Source: Phlebiopsis flavidoalba (lineage: Eukaryota; Basidiomycota; Agaricomycetes; Polyporales; Phanerochaetaceae). Taken from it: DNA of 64,000 bases. The notes below the pieces were generated by a model that saw nothing but the letters and a program-made list of their open reading frames with translations, made no database searches and was not told the DNA's origin. The stretch is taken from assembly GCA_035772785.1 (NCBI GenBank), contig JAOCPU010000084.1, forward strand, positions 23,729-87,728, given 5' to 3'. Made by a program: the position numbers and the translations under genes. This document shows, piece after piece, positions 11,403-22,823 of the stretch. Numbering within the stretch: position 1 is the stretch's first letter; every line of letters begins with the position of its first letter.

Positions 11403-11902
11403 TGTCGCGGAGGCAATGGCTCGACGCGTACACGGCAAGAGTACAAAGACGGAAACGTCAAAAAACTAAAGGAACTCGATGTCGGCAGGCAGCGAGGGCC
11501 GTGCGCGACAGAAATCTCAGTCGGGAGTTAGCGGCACGCGGGTCAAGCTAAGTCCAATGACCAAGATTAGAATTGTGTGTGTATGTACAAACATTGGAGC
11601 TTACCTAAGTCCAATGACCAAGAGGTCGAGATGAGGGCTTAGGCAGCGGTAGACTACGCTTAAATACTAGTTCGCCAGATCGATTACTAAGTCCATAGAA
11701 AAAGATAGAAACTAATGGAATGTCTGAGTCATGCCTGAGTCAGCGACTGAGTAAGCATGTCAGTGTGTACGACTAAGCGGGGCGGGGGCGGGGACTCCGA
11801 GGAGTCATCTATTGTGACTAAGTGCTGTGCCTTTGGACCGAAGGGGCCGCTCCGGGTCGTTCAGGGCGTTACACTAAGACAAAAAATTGGTGAGCGTCTG
11901 CG
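11403..11902 (-). repeat. 5' LTR of the chromovirus (right copy)
   Basis: Begins TGTCGCGGAGG on the plus strand and stays similar to the left LTR up to GCGTCTGCG (11894-11902). The last ~12 bp of the left copy (ending GCGACA) are not found here. On the minus strand, U3 spans about 11902-11633 and R/U5 about 11632-11403, based on the TATA box and self-priming match. Confidence 0.82.
11660..11667 (-). promoter_or_regulatory. LTR TATA box
   Basis: The minus strand reads TATTTAAG (TATATAAG in the other LTR at 4945-4952). It lies 34 nt before the ATCTCGACCT sequence that pairs with the primer-binding site, the right spacing for that sequence to be the transcript 5' end. Confidence 0.65.
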
Positions 11903-12528
11903 AATCCTTACAATGCACACCTGCCGCCAGTGCTGAGGGGAGGGAGGATGGTATAGAGAGGGCGGAGGTGCTGAGGAGGCAAGATATGGCGGGGATAGCG
12001 CGCTGTAGTCTTGAAAGCGCGCTAAGTGCCTTGAACTGTAAAATCCCCACAAGGACTGTCAATTTGCAAGTGTCAGCTAGCTGCGACATGGCCTGATTCT
12101 TGACAGGAGCCCCAGCCAAACAACACTGATGGGGGGATGCATCAGCCTCACAAATTGATGGTCTTGGATTTACAGTTCAAATATTCCAAACAACGCCTAA
12201 CATAGACGAGAGGGTGGGAGGGCACTTGCGAGCGCTCAGATCACGGACGCCCGGCGCCAGCCGGTACCCGATTTCGGGACCAGGTGCGGGGGACCATAAA
12301 TCTACCCGCTTTGTGGGGTACCGTAGTGGTAAATGGCGCCAATCATACCATCAATCCTACGCAAGAAGGAGTCGTGACGCGTGACATCCGGTCGAAAAAA
12401 CTACAGTATGGCGTTTACGTGGATTCTCTGTCGGAATTCGCCGGTCCGCATCTATCCCGCATTGTGCGCTCTTTGTCAGTACATATAGTACCGCACCTAC
12501 TTGTGTCCGTCCCATCTACAGTCTACCA
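11903..12528. other. Intergenic, promoter side of PTC7-like gene
   Basis: No ORF with a recognisable domain. Contains the flank of the retrotransposon and the presumed promoter of the phosphatase gene. No clear TATA box was identified. Confidence 0.4.
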
Positions 12529-14667
12529 ATGAAGGTACACAAACGCTTCTACTCTGCCATTCCACGACCTCTGGCCACCTCTGGGGCTTCTACTCAGGTC
12601 TCGACGCCGGCTGTGCGAGTGCGTTTCTAACTCGTAAACTGTCGCCTCCTCGTCGCGCTCGCTCCACAGCGCACCTCAGTCGCTGCCATTTCCTTTCGAT
12701 GCTCCTCCCCCTCCTCCGCCGTCAAGCACAAGACTGGGCTCTGGTAACTATGTGATTACGTCGCGCCTCGCTGCGGAAGCCAAGCTTGAAGTCGAAAATC
12801 ACTCTAACCCGGGCCAGTCGAACCCACCACAACAGTCTCAGCATACAGGACCTCTACCCTACTCGCTCGTCTTCATCACCAGCATCACCCCAATCCTCCT
12901 TCTACACTAATCCTGTATCTCCCTACTCGCTTTTCTATCCCTACGGCCACATTTTGGTACTTCCTCACACGATGAAGCGGTCGACTGTAACTCTGAAACA
13001 GCCCCACCCGTCGAAACGTCAAAAGGACGCGGTACCACCTGGATGTAGGCGCATATGGCATACCTAAACACTCTCGTAATCCTCGAGCGGCTGGCCGAGG
13101 TGGCCACATGAGCACTCCGTTTGCTCCAAATCATGCGTTACAAGACGGGAGTCAGGCTGTTCAAGTAGGTGAAGACGCGTATTTCATCCGGAGGAATGCG
13201 ATGGGCATTGCTGATTGGTGTGGAGGGTGGGCAAAAGCAAGAGGCTCAGGTGTGTACCTCGCGTTTTTTTGGGATAGGAAGCGAACCTGAACTTGAGCGT
13301 GGGGAAAGTGCGGGGAGAGGGCGCAAGCCCAAGTGCATTGTTTGCAAACCGGCTCATGCATTACTGCTGTGAAGAAGTCTTCCCCGGCAAAGACCCACAC
13401 AGGTTATACGAAGCTAGGTATATGGTGGTTGATGCAATTTTCTCATCCCATACTTAAGACGACACCTTATCAGCCTCGACGACACGGACTATGGGTGTCA
13501 TGAACACAGAGCTTGAGGATACGATAGAAGAGCTTGCAGACGGCCTCGACGTACTGATGGTGCTGGAGCGAGCTTACGACAAAACGCTGAAGGCTCACGT
13601 CGTCTCACCGTCTACCGGCGATGCCACTACGTCCCCACCCAGCCACAATGAACACAGACGAGAACTTTTCCCCCGCCTCATCACCCCTGCACACATCTCC
13701 ATCTCCACAATCACGCCCCCGCAGCGCAAACTCACCCATCCCTGACGGTCTCCCACCTACAGACCATTCGCCTACACCAAAACCCCTTCGAGAGGGCTCT
13801 TCGACCGCATTACTCGCGATCCTTGATCATGCCCCCGCTCCGAGCCCGAAAAACACCTCTAACCGGCGCCTCTGCTTCCGCGGCAGCTCCGACAAGCCGA
13901 GTCCACGCACACCCCGACAACAGACCGTGGCTGGCGCGCGTCCTGCGCGTCGCCCACCTCGGAGACTGCATGGCGATGCTCATTCGAGGAGACGACATCT
14001 ATTGGCGGGACCGAGGAAATGTGGTGGGACGTGAGTTTCCTCTCCCTGTCTCACTCTCTCACCGTCCCCGTCTCCTGTCCAATCGATATTGAAAATCGAA
14101 AATCACATGCTGACATCTGCTTGACAGTTCAATACCCCTGTGCAGCTCGGCCCCTGCGCGAGTTCTACTACGACAGCACGCCACGAGACGCGCAGGTGTT
14201 CACCGTGCCCGTCCAAGCGGACGATATCCTCGTGCTCGGGTCGGATGGCCTCACAGACAATTTGGGGACGAGGACATTCTCGACGAGGTGCTGCGCTTCC
14301 GGCACTCGTTTATGGCCACGCCAGTCGCACCGTTTGCCATCGTGAGCGCAAGCAGTGTCCTTCGGCGGACCACGCTTGCGGGAATGCTCAGTGAGGCGCT
14401 ATGCTCACGCGCCCGTTGCGTGAGCGAGCGCCGCGGCACAAAGAGCCCTCGCACGCTCGGCAGGTTGCGCAGACGGACGCCGATGATGGGAGATCCCCTT
14501 TGCCACGCCGCGCGCGAGAGCATGGCCGGTGGTTTGACGGCGGAAAGCCAGATGGTGCGTTTCTCTGCCGTTGTCTTGTACCGGCTGACAGATGGCTCAT
14601 TTGTATGCGGTATCCAGATATCTGCGTCCTCGTTGCTGTCGTGTCCCCTTCCGAACCTGTGTCATAA
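12529..14667 (+). CDS. PTC7: PTC7-type PP2C phosphatase, mitochondrial
   Basis: Metal-dependent Ser/Thr phosphatase of the PPM/PP2C family, PTC7 branch, which in yeast acts in mitochondria. Start at 12529 gives MKVHKRFYSAIPRPLATSG, a plausible targeting peptide. PP2C motifs in order: GEDAYFIRRNAMGIAD with GGWAKA (~13165-13240, metal-binding Asp), RLMHYCCEEVFPG, EGSSTALLAIL, VAHLGDCMAMLIRG, EMWWD/FNTPVQLGP, VQADDILVLGSDGLTDNL, and GGKPDDICVLVAVVS. Introns 14031-14127 and 14555-14617 are precise; the second restores the conserved KPDDI. Several single-base frame shifts occur (for example in the GIADGVGGW-like motif and before EMWWD). Upstream exons at 12.6-13.1 kb are less certain. Confidence 0.85.
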
Positions 14668-15541
14668 AACGCCCCCATTCAAAATCTTCTTCCTCTCATC
14701 TATCCTTATACACATACTTTATCCGTGGACATCCCTATACTCTGTATCTTATGCACCTGTACACATCCTTTTCACCTCATTCATACACTTGTACACACCG
14801 TCCCATGCACAAAGCAACACTCATCGTCTTCTACTTCTTGTATCACATCTTTCTATGCACTCATTGTACCTAGCACCAGCCCCTCACGGATGGAATCAAC
14901 GGAATGTACATCACGATTGATGTTTGGAATTGCGGTCACGACAATTTACAGGCCACAGATAAGTCTACGATAGCATTACGCGAGCCAAATCGAAGCAGAA
15001 GCGATCTCCAGCGAGGTGATTCCACGGTACATGCGAACAAGATGCGAGCACAAGCGTCCTACAAGCGAACGGTAATTACAGCAACAAGAGCACGAGACAC
15101 AGCGATACAGCAACGAGAGCGCGAAAGCGATACACAGCAAGGGACGCAAGCAGAGAATTGCAAGGTTTCAAATGACTGCAGTCCAGATCCACGGAGAGCA
15201 CAAACACAACACAGTCGGCACAGCAAGTGGAGAACACAAAGCAAGTCCAGGTCTGGCAGATCCCCGCCGCAGGCAGATCCCGGCGGAATGGGGATAGAAG
15301 CACGGTGGAAAGGTAGTAAGTGAGAGATAGCTAGCCGAGGGCCACGAGACGAGGGGATGTGCACTGCTTGGAGAGGGTGGATCAGCCCTGATCGAATAGA
15401 GTTGGTCTGGAGCCAGGCGGCGGCGTATGTCCATCTCCATCCGGGAAAAGGAAGCACACCACAAGCATGAGACGTATTTGCGGAAAGGCAGAAGGTTGGT
15501 TGGATAGCCGAGTCCGCACGTCCAACTTGAGGATTAATGTG
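14668..15541. other. Intergenic, purine-rich repeat-like tract
   Basis: 14.67-14.9 kb is pyrimidine-rich on the plus strand (CACAT/TACAC-like). 14.97-15.25 kb is rich in GCGA, ACAGCGA and GAGCAC variants on the plus strand. No gene is supported on either strand. Tail-to-tail spacer between the phosphatase and the Rua1-C gene. Confidence 0.4.
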
Positions 15542-18007
15542 CTAGCGAGCATAGAGTGGGCGACAAGAATATTGCGATCCGGGCTTAGGCGTCAACGAAC
15601 ACATTGCACACTCGCCCTCGATGGTCGAGCCTTGATGACATGCTGCTGCATGCTTCCACCAAAATATCTCTTTAACCTGTATAGCACCCAATCAGCACAC
15701 ATTCTCAACCTTCCGCCGTCCTTCATTGGCTAGTCAACTCGCGCTCGCACGCGGACAAACCCCTTGCCCACCGCCCGCACCCTCTCTCCGCAAGGTATCG
15801 GCCGAAGCACGCACCTTGACGTCCACATCCTTCACGCCCTCGACGTTGACCCATGACCGACAGCGGTGGCACCGGCCCTGCTCGACGATTGTCTTCTCGT
15901 TTTTGCCCGCATTCGCTCGCGTTATGCGCCGGAAGGCCGTCGGAGGTGAAAACGGCGCTCCGGCGGGGGAAATACCTTAGCGGACGTTAGCAATGACTCT
16001 CAGTGGAATATGCATGGACAAACCGTGATAGTATTGCATGTGATAGCTGCAGAAAGATTAGCTTTGTACATGAAGATATACACCAAGTAGACTCTACGGG
16101 TCCGTGTTAGCTCGACCGACGCGACAAGAATGATGAACGGAGGCAACACACCACTTGAAGGCACTGAACTTCATACTTTGCCATACCTTCTTTCCCTCTA
16201 TCTCCTCCGCGTTCAGGTGGTTCGGCGCATATAGGGCACATGCCGACCTGATACACGTCGACGCCAAATTGGGTTGAAAGTTTCCGGCCACATGGTCACT
16301 AGGTGGATCGAACGGATGTGATGATGCAGACGTACCTTAGTCGGGCCCCTTCCTTTAACCCATCTAGGTGTATACAAGTCTGTCTTGCTTTTTGGTGGGT
16401 TCGGGGTCGCACCTTGCACTTCCCTATCCGACATGTTATGCCTGACAACATCAGTCTGTCTACACTCAAAGAGTTCGGAGAAGATCCAGACGTACGATTG
16501 CGGTAGCCAAAACTTCCTGTAGAACAGAGAAAAGTCCGAGCGGATATGTACTGAAGGCGGAAACGTTCTGTGCGGGAGGATCTCATCGTTTGAAGTGGAT
16601 ATATGCGCCTCACTTCCCCGTTTTATCGCCTTGCTTTTCGTCTCGGTCGTCTTTAACAATCGCGAACTTCTCTTCTGGTGCCCGCCTGACTCGCTTCCAT
16701 TTGTTTGCAGAAGCCTTTGGCTCAAAATCGTCATCGTCGTCGTCGTCGTCGTCGTCGGACCTCGCGCGTCTTCTCTTCCTCGCGTGCACAACAAATGGTC
16801 TGTCCGCGCCAGTCCTTCGTCTCGTCTTTGGCGGCTGGGTAAGAAGTCGTCTTTGCTCCATTCGGTTCCTGATGCACCGAATGGGGGCAGAAGGGGACAC
16901 ACTTGGCTCACGCGGGTGGTCTTTCCCTTTTGCTTCGCAGCTCGCTTGAGTGGAGACGGAGAGCTGGAGGAAAGCGACGAGAGTGGCGAGAGCATGGCAA
17001 CGGATGTTTGGGATGATGGGAAAGGAATATGCGAAGTACGTGGAAGCAGGCGTTTCGGGTGGAGAGGAGGATAATGGTACATTGGTATACTGGGATGGAT
17101 GTCAGACGAATACTACGCTGTCAGGTCGAAACGCGCTTACTGAAGGTGAGTAAGTAGCGGGAGAGTAATTAGTGCAGGATATATCTTCAGTGTTGTTTGA
17201 AGCTTTGTCAGTAGGCAGAGCAACATAGCGAGGGCGCGTGCGAGTGCGTCCGGGGCGAGCAATAGCGGGCCTTGTTGGAACACCTTCAGGAGGTGGCAGC
17301 CGGAGCGTTATGCGGGGGCGGATTTCAGGAGATGGATTATGAGACCGCTCAAAGGTGCCTTCAATTCAGAACAAGCGAGTAAGACTCCCGTACCCGGCAG
17401 CGCAAAAAGAAGAAAGCTCACTGTGAGGAGAATCTTGCACAGAATCTAAGAGAGCAGGCAAGGCCTCTCGTTCAGGATGTAGTAGCTTGAGCCTCTTTTC
17501 TTCTTCGCGAACCACAGGCGATATGTCGCCCGAAGATGGATATTGCAGCTCACAATTACGAGGTGAGAGAAAATGGGGCGTGGGAGATGAAAATAAATGA
17601 GACGACAAATCGAGAACGTCAACTTTGGTGTTAAGATACGGCTTTGAAGTCAGCAGACATCTGGACGGCGTTGTAGGCGGTGGTGTCGGCGCAAAAGTGG
17701 ACTGTGACTGTGAGAGTCCATGGGAGGCTGTAGATGATCCAGCAGACCCGTAGGAATAGAGGGCAATGGACTTGTAAGGGGATAGCCGACCAGGGGAGCT
17801 CACGGGAGAGGTTGCAAGATGAAGGAGAGTATCCGCCGCGCAGAGGGTGCGAAAGGACGGGCGTTCGAGGAGGTCAGGATAGACAGGGCGAGGATGGCGG
17901 GGGAGAGGAGTGGGAGACTCGTAGGGGTCGATGCGGGGGAAGAGGACGGGCGAGGGCCGTCGGTCAAGGGGGCGGCGCTGCTCTGGGGTCGACGGGGGAT
18001 TCATCAT
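15542..18007 (-). CDS. Rua1 C-terminal domain regulator (putative)
   Basis: The N-terminal exon (18007-17366) is a Ser/Pro-rich 213-residue stretch beginning MMNPPSTPEQRRP. Further low-complexity segments follow, with an Asp run at ~16731-16770 (about ten Asp). The C-terminus is conserved: DLYTPRWVKGRGPTKV, then GMCPICAEPPERGG, SMKFSAF, YHMQYYHG, SPAGAPFSPPTAFR, GRCHRCRSWVNVEGVKDV and EIFWWKHAAACHQGS. I assign this to the Rua1 C-terminal domain (formerly DUF4451), which has two CxxC/H zinc motifs and is found in transcription regulators such as Ustilago Rua1. Several introns interrupt it. The stop is at 15542 or, in a neighbouring frame, ~15590. Target genes are unknown. Confidence 0.65.
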
Positions 18008-18195
18008 CGCATGAGAGACAGAAAATGAGAGACGGGCTTACGAGGTGTATATATGCGCCTATAGCTACTTGACAGCCAAAGCGGGAACAGAGAAGCGCGT
18101 TGTTTGCGCGTTGTTTGTGCGCCACGTGGCATCTCATGGCATCCCCGACCCCGAGCACGCCAGCTGCAATCCGCCGTCACGACCATACCCTTATA
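18008..18195. promoter_or_regulatory. Shared head-to-head promoter region
   Basis: 188 bp between the divergent Rua1-C gene and the p24 gene. It must hold both promoters. A TATAAT-like string occurs at ~18192. No defined factor site is recognised. Confidence 0.5.
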
Positions 18196-19095
18196 ATGCT
18201 TCCGATACCGCTCCTGTTCGCTTCGGCCCTTGCCTTCAACAAACTCTGGATTGCTCCGGTGGCGCGCGACAGCACTTACGACCGCCATTGCGGCGAACGA
18301 ACGACTATGCTTTTACGCCGATGTTGACAAGGCGGGCGAGAAGCTCGGCGTACGCCCCTCCGTTGCCTCCTGATTATCCGTTAACAATTCTTCTAGTTCT
18401 ACTTTGCTGTAGGCACGCCACCATTCACGCAGACATTCGCCTGACATTCACATAGGTTCAATCTGGGGGCTCTTTTGACATCGACTTCGAAGTCCGGGAC
18501 CCGAATGACAAAGTGCTCCTTGACGGACAGCGCGAGCGGCAGGGCGACTACGTCCTCACGGCGAACACACCCGGAGAATACGCGTTCTGCTTTGAGAACG
18601 ATATGAGCACGCTCACCGAGAAGCTTGTCGACTTCGATATCATGGTTGAGAGCGAACCCCGTCGCGAGCCACCTGCGCGCACGACACAAATCAGCGAGCA
18701 GGACAACCGCGCTTGAGGAGAGCATATTCAGGCTTAACGGCATGCTGCTCAACATCAAACGTACCCAGAAATAGTACGTCCTCGCCAGTCTGATTGATTA
18801 TAGTGGCTTACCCATCCGTGATAGCTTCCACACGCGCGAAAACAGGGGTTTCGATATTGTCAAACACACCATGAAGTACGTTCACACTGTTTAATACCTT
18901 CCTCCTTACACTAACATACTCCTGCCAGCTCCCTCTTCTGGGTACGCGCTGTCCTCGAATGCATGGGTATCATTGGCATGGCAGTGTGAGTTCCTACTTC
19001 ACTTCGGCGCCCTCCGATCCTCATCTCCGCATAGCCTGCAAGTCTACATTCTGCAAACCTTCTTCACAAAAACTGGCAGACGTTACAAAGTATGA
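18196..19095 (+). CDS. p24/emp24 family cargo receptor
   Basis: Type I membrane protein of COPII/COPI vesicles that helps load cargo between ER and Golgi. Order: short hydrophobic N-terminus (start at 18196), LTTAIAANERLCFYADVDK, GOLD domain (SFDIDFEVRDPNDKVLLDG; GEYAFCFENDMSTLTEK), coiled coil (LNGMLLNIKRTQKY), TM helix (LECMGIIGMAV) and tail YILQTFFTKTGRRYKV, where FF is a COPII signal. Introns at 18350-18396 and 18409-18455 give exact frames, with further introns near 18776, 18893 and 18990. An extra G at ~18701 shifts the frame before the coiled coil. The signal-peptide region also needs a one-base shift, so the start is less sure. Confidence 0.88.
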
Positions 19096-19367
19096 GCTCT
19101 TGTGTTACGCCCCCTCTTATTGCATCAGTTACGATACACCGGATGGTACGCCTTGCCTCCCTTAGTCTTCGAGTGTCGGCTGACGGAGCGCAGTAGTATA
19201 TGTCTCGCATTTGCTTTCGTTAAAACTGCATGTTATTCACTGTGTGAACTCTCCAATTGCCTTTTTGTGAAATGGTACATTGTATTCAAGGTATTATTCA
19301 TATTCTCCCTCGTCGTGTTGCGGATATCCATCTCCTCGTCTACGGTCGACAAGAGCGAGACGGGATC

Positions 19368-21488
19368 CTAGGCAGTCTTGATCTTCATGTGCACACTCTT
19401 TGCAACGCGTGAGTTGGTCGTAAACCTATACCAGGCGTCAGCTTGTAATAAGGGGGACTAGTTGACGAAGATCTGCTCACCAAATTTGCTCAAGCTTACA
19501 CCTCGCCCAGAGTTCTTTACGCCGGTCCACGCGAGCGCAGGGTCCAGGACATCGCATCTACACATGCTCCATGAGCGATTTCCGATATCACCGTTCCAGA
19601 GTAGACGCCCGGTTCAAGAATACCGTTCCCGTCTGGACCTCGTCTGCAAAGCGCAGGAAGACACTCTCACTGTCTGCGTTAGCGGCAGCGTTCGTCCACA
19701 CAGACGCGGTGAGCCCGTATGGCGAGTCATTCATCAGCGCGAGTGCTTCATCGTCTGAAGATACCTGTAATCTCGATGGTGAGCCGCTAGATAAGACGAA
19801 GGACGACACAGGACCTACGGATTGGATACCGACAATGGGACCAAAGGTCTCCTCCTACAAAGGTCATCAGATGGGCGAATTTCAGTATGGTATAGGTAGC
19901 GGACCATCATAACGTCCATTGCTACGAGATCATGAGTTGCGGTCACAAACCACAGTGAGAAGGGCACGTACAGTGGTTGACATTAACCAGAACCTGAGGC
20001 GCGACAAATGCCGTGCCCCTACACAAGCTCAGTACGACGTCCAAACAAGAGTGTGTGGCAGGTTGCTCACGCCTTAGCAGCAGGGAACAACTCCGCTGGG
20101 AGGAGCGCCTTTGCGCCCTTCTTCACTGTTTTCCGCATCATTGCCATTGCTCAGCGCATTACAGAGAAGCGACGTACGGGCATCGTCAATCTGTGTGCGG
20201 ATACGGTCTGCACTCGCAACGCTGACGACGGGGGCCAAGGTTGGTGTTGGTGTCCGTGGGGTCGCCGAGACGGTACTGTTTCGCGAGTTCGACGAACTTG
20301 GCGACGAAAGGCTCAAAGATGGATTGGTCAACATATATGCGCTGGTATCTGATGAGTATAGTGCGTTGGTGTATAAAAGGCTACTGACGGACCTCAATGG
20401 AGCAAACAGCTTTGGCCGGAGTTTGAAGAATGCACCTAGAAGCGCGTCAGTACATTTTTTCCTCTGGGGAACGTATAAGAAAAGATTACCGTCCACAAGC
20501 TCGGCGATAGTGTAGTCCAAATCTGCATCTGCACGAACATATGCGGGGTCCTTTCCCCCAACTACAAGACGCGCTCGATAAGCGAATCTCACAACTGAGA
20601 GGACCTAAGGCACAAACCTCAAGTCCAACGCCCTTAAAGCCATCGACAGCAACCGCGCTCTTCTCTACAGCCTTCCCGCCAGCAACACTGCCCGTGAACG
20701 ACACGAAGTCGACCTCGGGGTGCTGCACAGCCTGGGCTGTAAGTTCAGGCGTCAGGTGAAGCACCTGGATTGCGTCCGCGGGGACCCCTGCGCTCACAAG
20801 AGCCGCCGCAAAACGTTCGCCAGTAAGGGGGGTCTGAGGGGACGGCTTAATGATGACGCTGTTGCCAGCAACGAGCGCAGGGAGAACTGAGTTGATCGAG
20901 ACGAGGTACGGGTAGCTACGTGCGGCATTCAGTTATTGGGAGGGGAGAGGGGCAAAGGGTAACATACTTCCAAGGTGCGATTACGAGCACAACACCGAGG
21001 GGCGTGCGCTTGATGTACCGCTTGAAACCTGGCTTGTCGGTGTCGGCGAGAGATACATCTGCGAGCGAGCTCTCGGCGATGGAGAGCATGTAGTCGGCGC
21101 GGTCAAGGAAGCCGCGGACTTCGCCTGGGACCTGCGAGACAGGGCTGTGTTCGAAGGTAAATATGTCGTGCATTATGTAAGGGCAGGAAGCTTGACATAC
21201 CGACCCATCTGCATTGTCAGCTCAAGGGCACCTCATCCGCGGTCTTCTTAAACTCTTCCTACAGGCTTCCATGAGCTACATGTACTCCTTAAGAGTAAGT
21301 CAACGTGCAATGAATCGTCTCCCAATTTCTATCCTTTCCTTCAGAGGGACCTTTGCCCACTCCTTCTGCGCTTTCTTGCTCTTTACGATCGCCTCATCGA
21401 CCGCCTGCTTGCTTGGGTACGTCCTGCTCACGAGCGGCTTCTGGCTATGAGGGCTGATCGTCGTCTGAACCTCGCTGGAGAACTGCAT
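19368..21488 (-). CDS. NAD(P)-dependent aldehyde dehydrogenase
   Basis: Oxidises an aldehyde to the acid. The N-terminus MQFSSEVQTTISPHSQKP is followed by the ALDH fold: KPGFKRYIKRTPLGVVLVIAPW (cofactor region), VDFVSFTGSVAGGKAVEK, GKDPAYVRADADLDY, NSGQSC at the catalytic Cys (~20400-20420), YVDQSIFEPFVAKFVELAK, LMNDSPYGLTASVWT, GTVFLNRCDVLDPALAW, GVKNSGRGVSLSKFG and a last exon ending KSVHMKIKTA. The stop at 19368 comes from splicing out ~19406-19462. Substrate is not predictable; the GQSC context resembles fungal semialdehyde/lactaldehyde-type ALDHs. Small indels are visible in the last exon and elsewhere. Divergent from GAR1. Confidence 0.88.
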
Positions 21489-21767
21489 GGTCGTGGTCGT
21501 GGTCTGAGTTTGCCTGCGACGCGATCCGTGCGATAAGTGACTTATTATCGCTGGTCAGCTAATTACTCGCGCGGGACGAAGTCATTCCAATGGTGGCGTT
21601 CCCAGATGAAATCGGGTCATGAGCGGAGATCTCCGGACACCGATCTTTGCAAACTTGAGTTGCCCCCTGGCGCTTGACCGCCAGTCGGAATATCCCCTTC
21701 TGCCTCGCCGTCCGCGTTATACTCTTCCTTTCGTCCCAAAGTTATCTGTAAAACAGACGCAATTAAA
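21489..21767. promoter_or_regulatory. Shared head-to-head promoter region
   Basis: 279 bp between the divergent ALDH and GAR1 genes. No TATA box or known site is certain. Confidence 0.45.
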
Positions 21768-22645
21768 ATGAGTCGCGGTGGTCGAGGATTCGGTGGTGGA
21801 CGTGGCGGTGAGTTACGCATAGGCAGTCTGGCGAAAGCGGCACTTACGAGCTTGTGGAATAATTGCAGGCGGACGAGGAGGTTTCGGTGGTGGTCGTGGC
21901 GGCTTCCAGCAACGGGACATGGGTCCCCCAGAAACTGTACTCGGTATGTTTCTCTTTCTTGCTGCTCTTCCTTTGCTCATGTCCTACCCTACAGAAATGG
22001 GCTCCTTCGTCCACGCTGTCGAAGACGAGATGCTTTGCCAGTCCCTGATGCCGGACAAAGTCCCTCACTTCAACGCTCCTATCTACCTTCAGAACAAGAA
22101 GCGTGATTGGAAAGGTTGACGAAATTCTCGGACCCATCAACGAGGTCTACTTCAGGCGTCAAGATGGGCGACGGCATGGTCGCGAACTCATTTAAGAAGG
22201 GCGACAAGGTGTATATCAGCGGCGAGAAGCTCCTACCCATCGAGCGATTCCTGCCAAAAACCAAAAGTTGTTGGGGGTGCGTTTCTTCCTACCATCGAAC
22301 AGGAAACTCTACTCACACATAGCATTCAACAGGTGTCACAAGTACGTCCAACGCGGGCTCTTTTTTACTTCCTCTGCTCATTGAATGTTTAACTCTGCAG
22401 AAAGAGGGCCGTGGGTTGGCCGTGGTGGCCGTGGTGGTGCTGGCGGTCGTGGCGGTCGTGGCGGCCCACCAGGGCGAGGAGGGCGTGGTGGCTCAGGGTT
22501 TGGTCGGGGCGGTCCACGGGGTGGAGGTCGTGGAGGAGGTGGATTCGGTCGGGGCGCACCGAGAGGTGGACCTCGTGGTCGCGGCGGATTCGGCGGCGGA
22601 TTTGGTGGTGGCAGAGGCGGAAGGGGTGGCTTCCGTGGCTCATAG
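21768..22645 (+). CDS. GAR1: H/ACA snoRNP protein Gar1
   Basis: Nucleolar protein of the H/ACA snoRNP that works with the pseudouridine synthase Cbf5 on rRNA. An N-terminal Gly/Arg-rich tail ([14 protein letters not shown]) is followed by the Gar1 core: [58 protein letters not shown] and ERFLPK. A long C-terminal GGRGG/RGGF tail ends at 22645. Introns 21808-21868 and 21944-21994 are clear; a further one or two lie between 22276 and 22400. Indels near KKRVIGK (two bases missing), after VYF (one extra G) and in ERFLPKPK (homopolymer A) break the frame but compensate. A long antisense Pro-rich ORF is a shadow of the tail. Confidence 0.93.
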
Positions 22646-22823
22646 TTTGTGTTCGTACGTTTATTGCATCTTTTTATCCTGCTCCATCTTGCACTCCTCC
22701 ACAAGACTACATGGTTGGAGCCCAAAGGCAGGCGAGTCAATATGAAACTACAATACAGGAGGTATGCGTGTAAGGCTACATGCTGTGGTATATGGAAAGT
22801 TCCCGAAGATGTCGTAACTGGGT

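Larger units (their letters stand above)
4594..11902 (-). mobile_element. Ty3/Gypsy chromovirus, near full-length, degenerate
   Basis: A complete LTR retrotransposon read on the minus strand. The order is 5' LTR (right), self-priming PBS, gag with two CCHC knuckles, aspartic protease, reverse transcriptase, RNase H, integrase, chromodomain, polypurine tract, 3' LTR (left). Protease-RT-RNase H-integrase order plus a C-terminal chromodomain defines the chromovirus branch (Tf1/sushi-like in fungi). Coding is split over several frames by small indels, including a run of G at ~6361. I do not find a matching target-site duplication: the left flank is AGGAT, and the right LTR loses its last ~12 bp. 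It is therefore an old or rearranged copy, or one damaged by sequence errors. Confidence 0.92.

Noticed and set aside
11944..11948. AGGAT as right target-site duplication of the chromovirus
   Set aside because: It lies ~40 bp beyond the end of LTR homology and is not preceded by the LTR terminus GCGACA, so the match to the left flank is probably chance.
14288..14920. 210-codon plus-strand ORF after the phosphatase core
   Set aside because: It reads through the final intron (14555-14617) and past the true stop at 14667; only its first ~85 codons follow the real gene.
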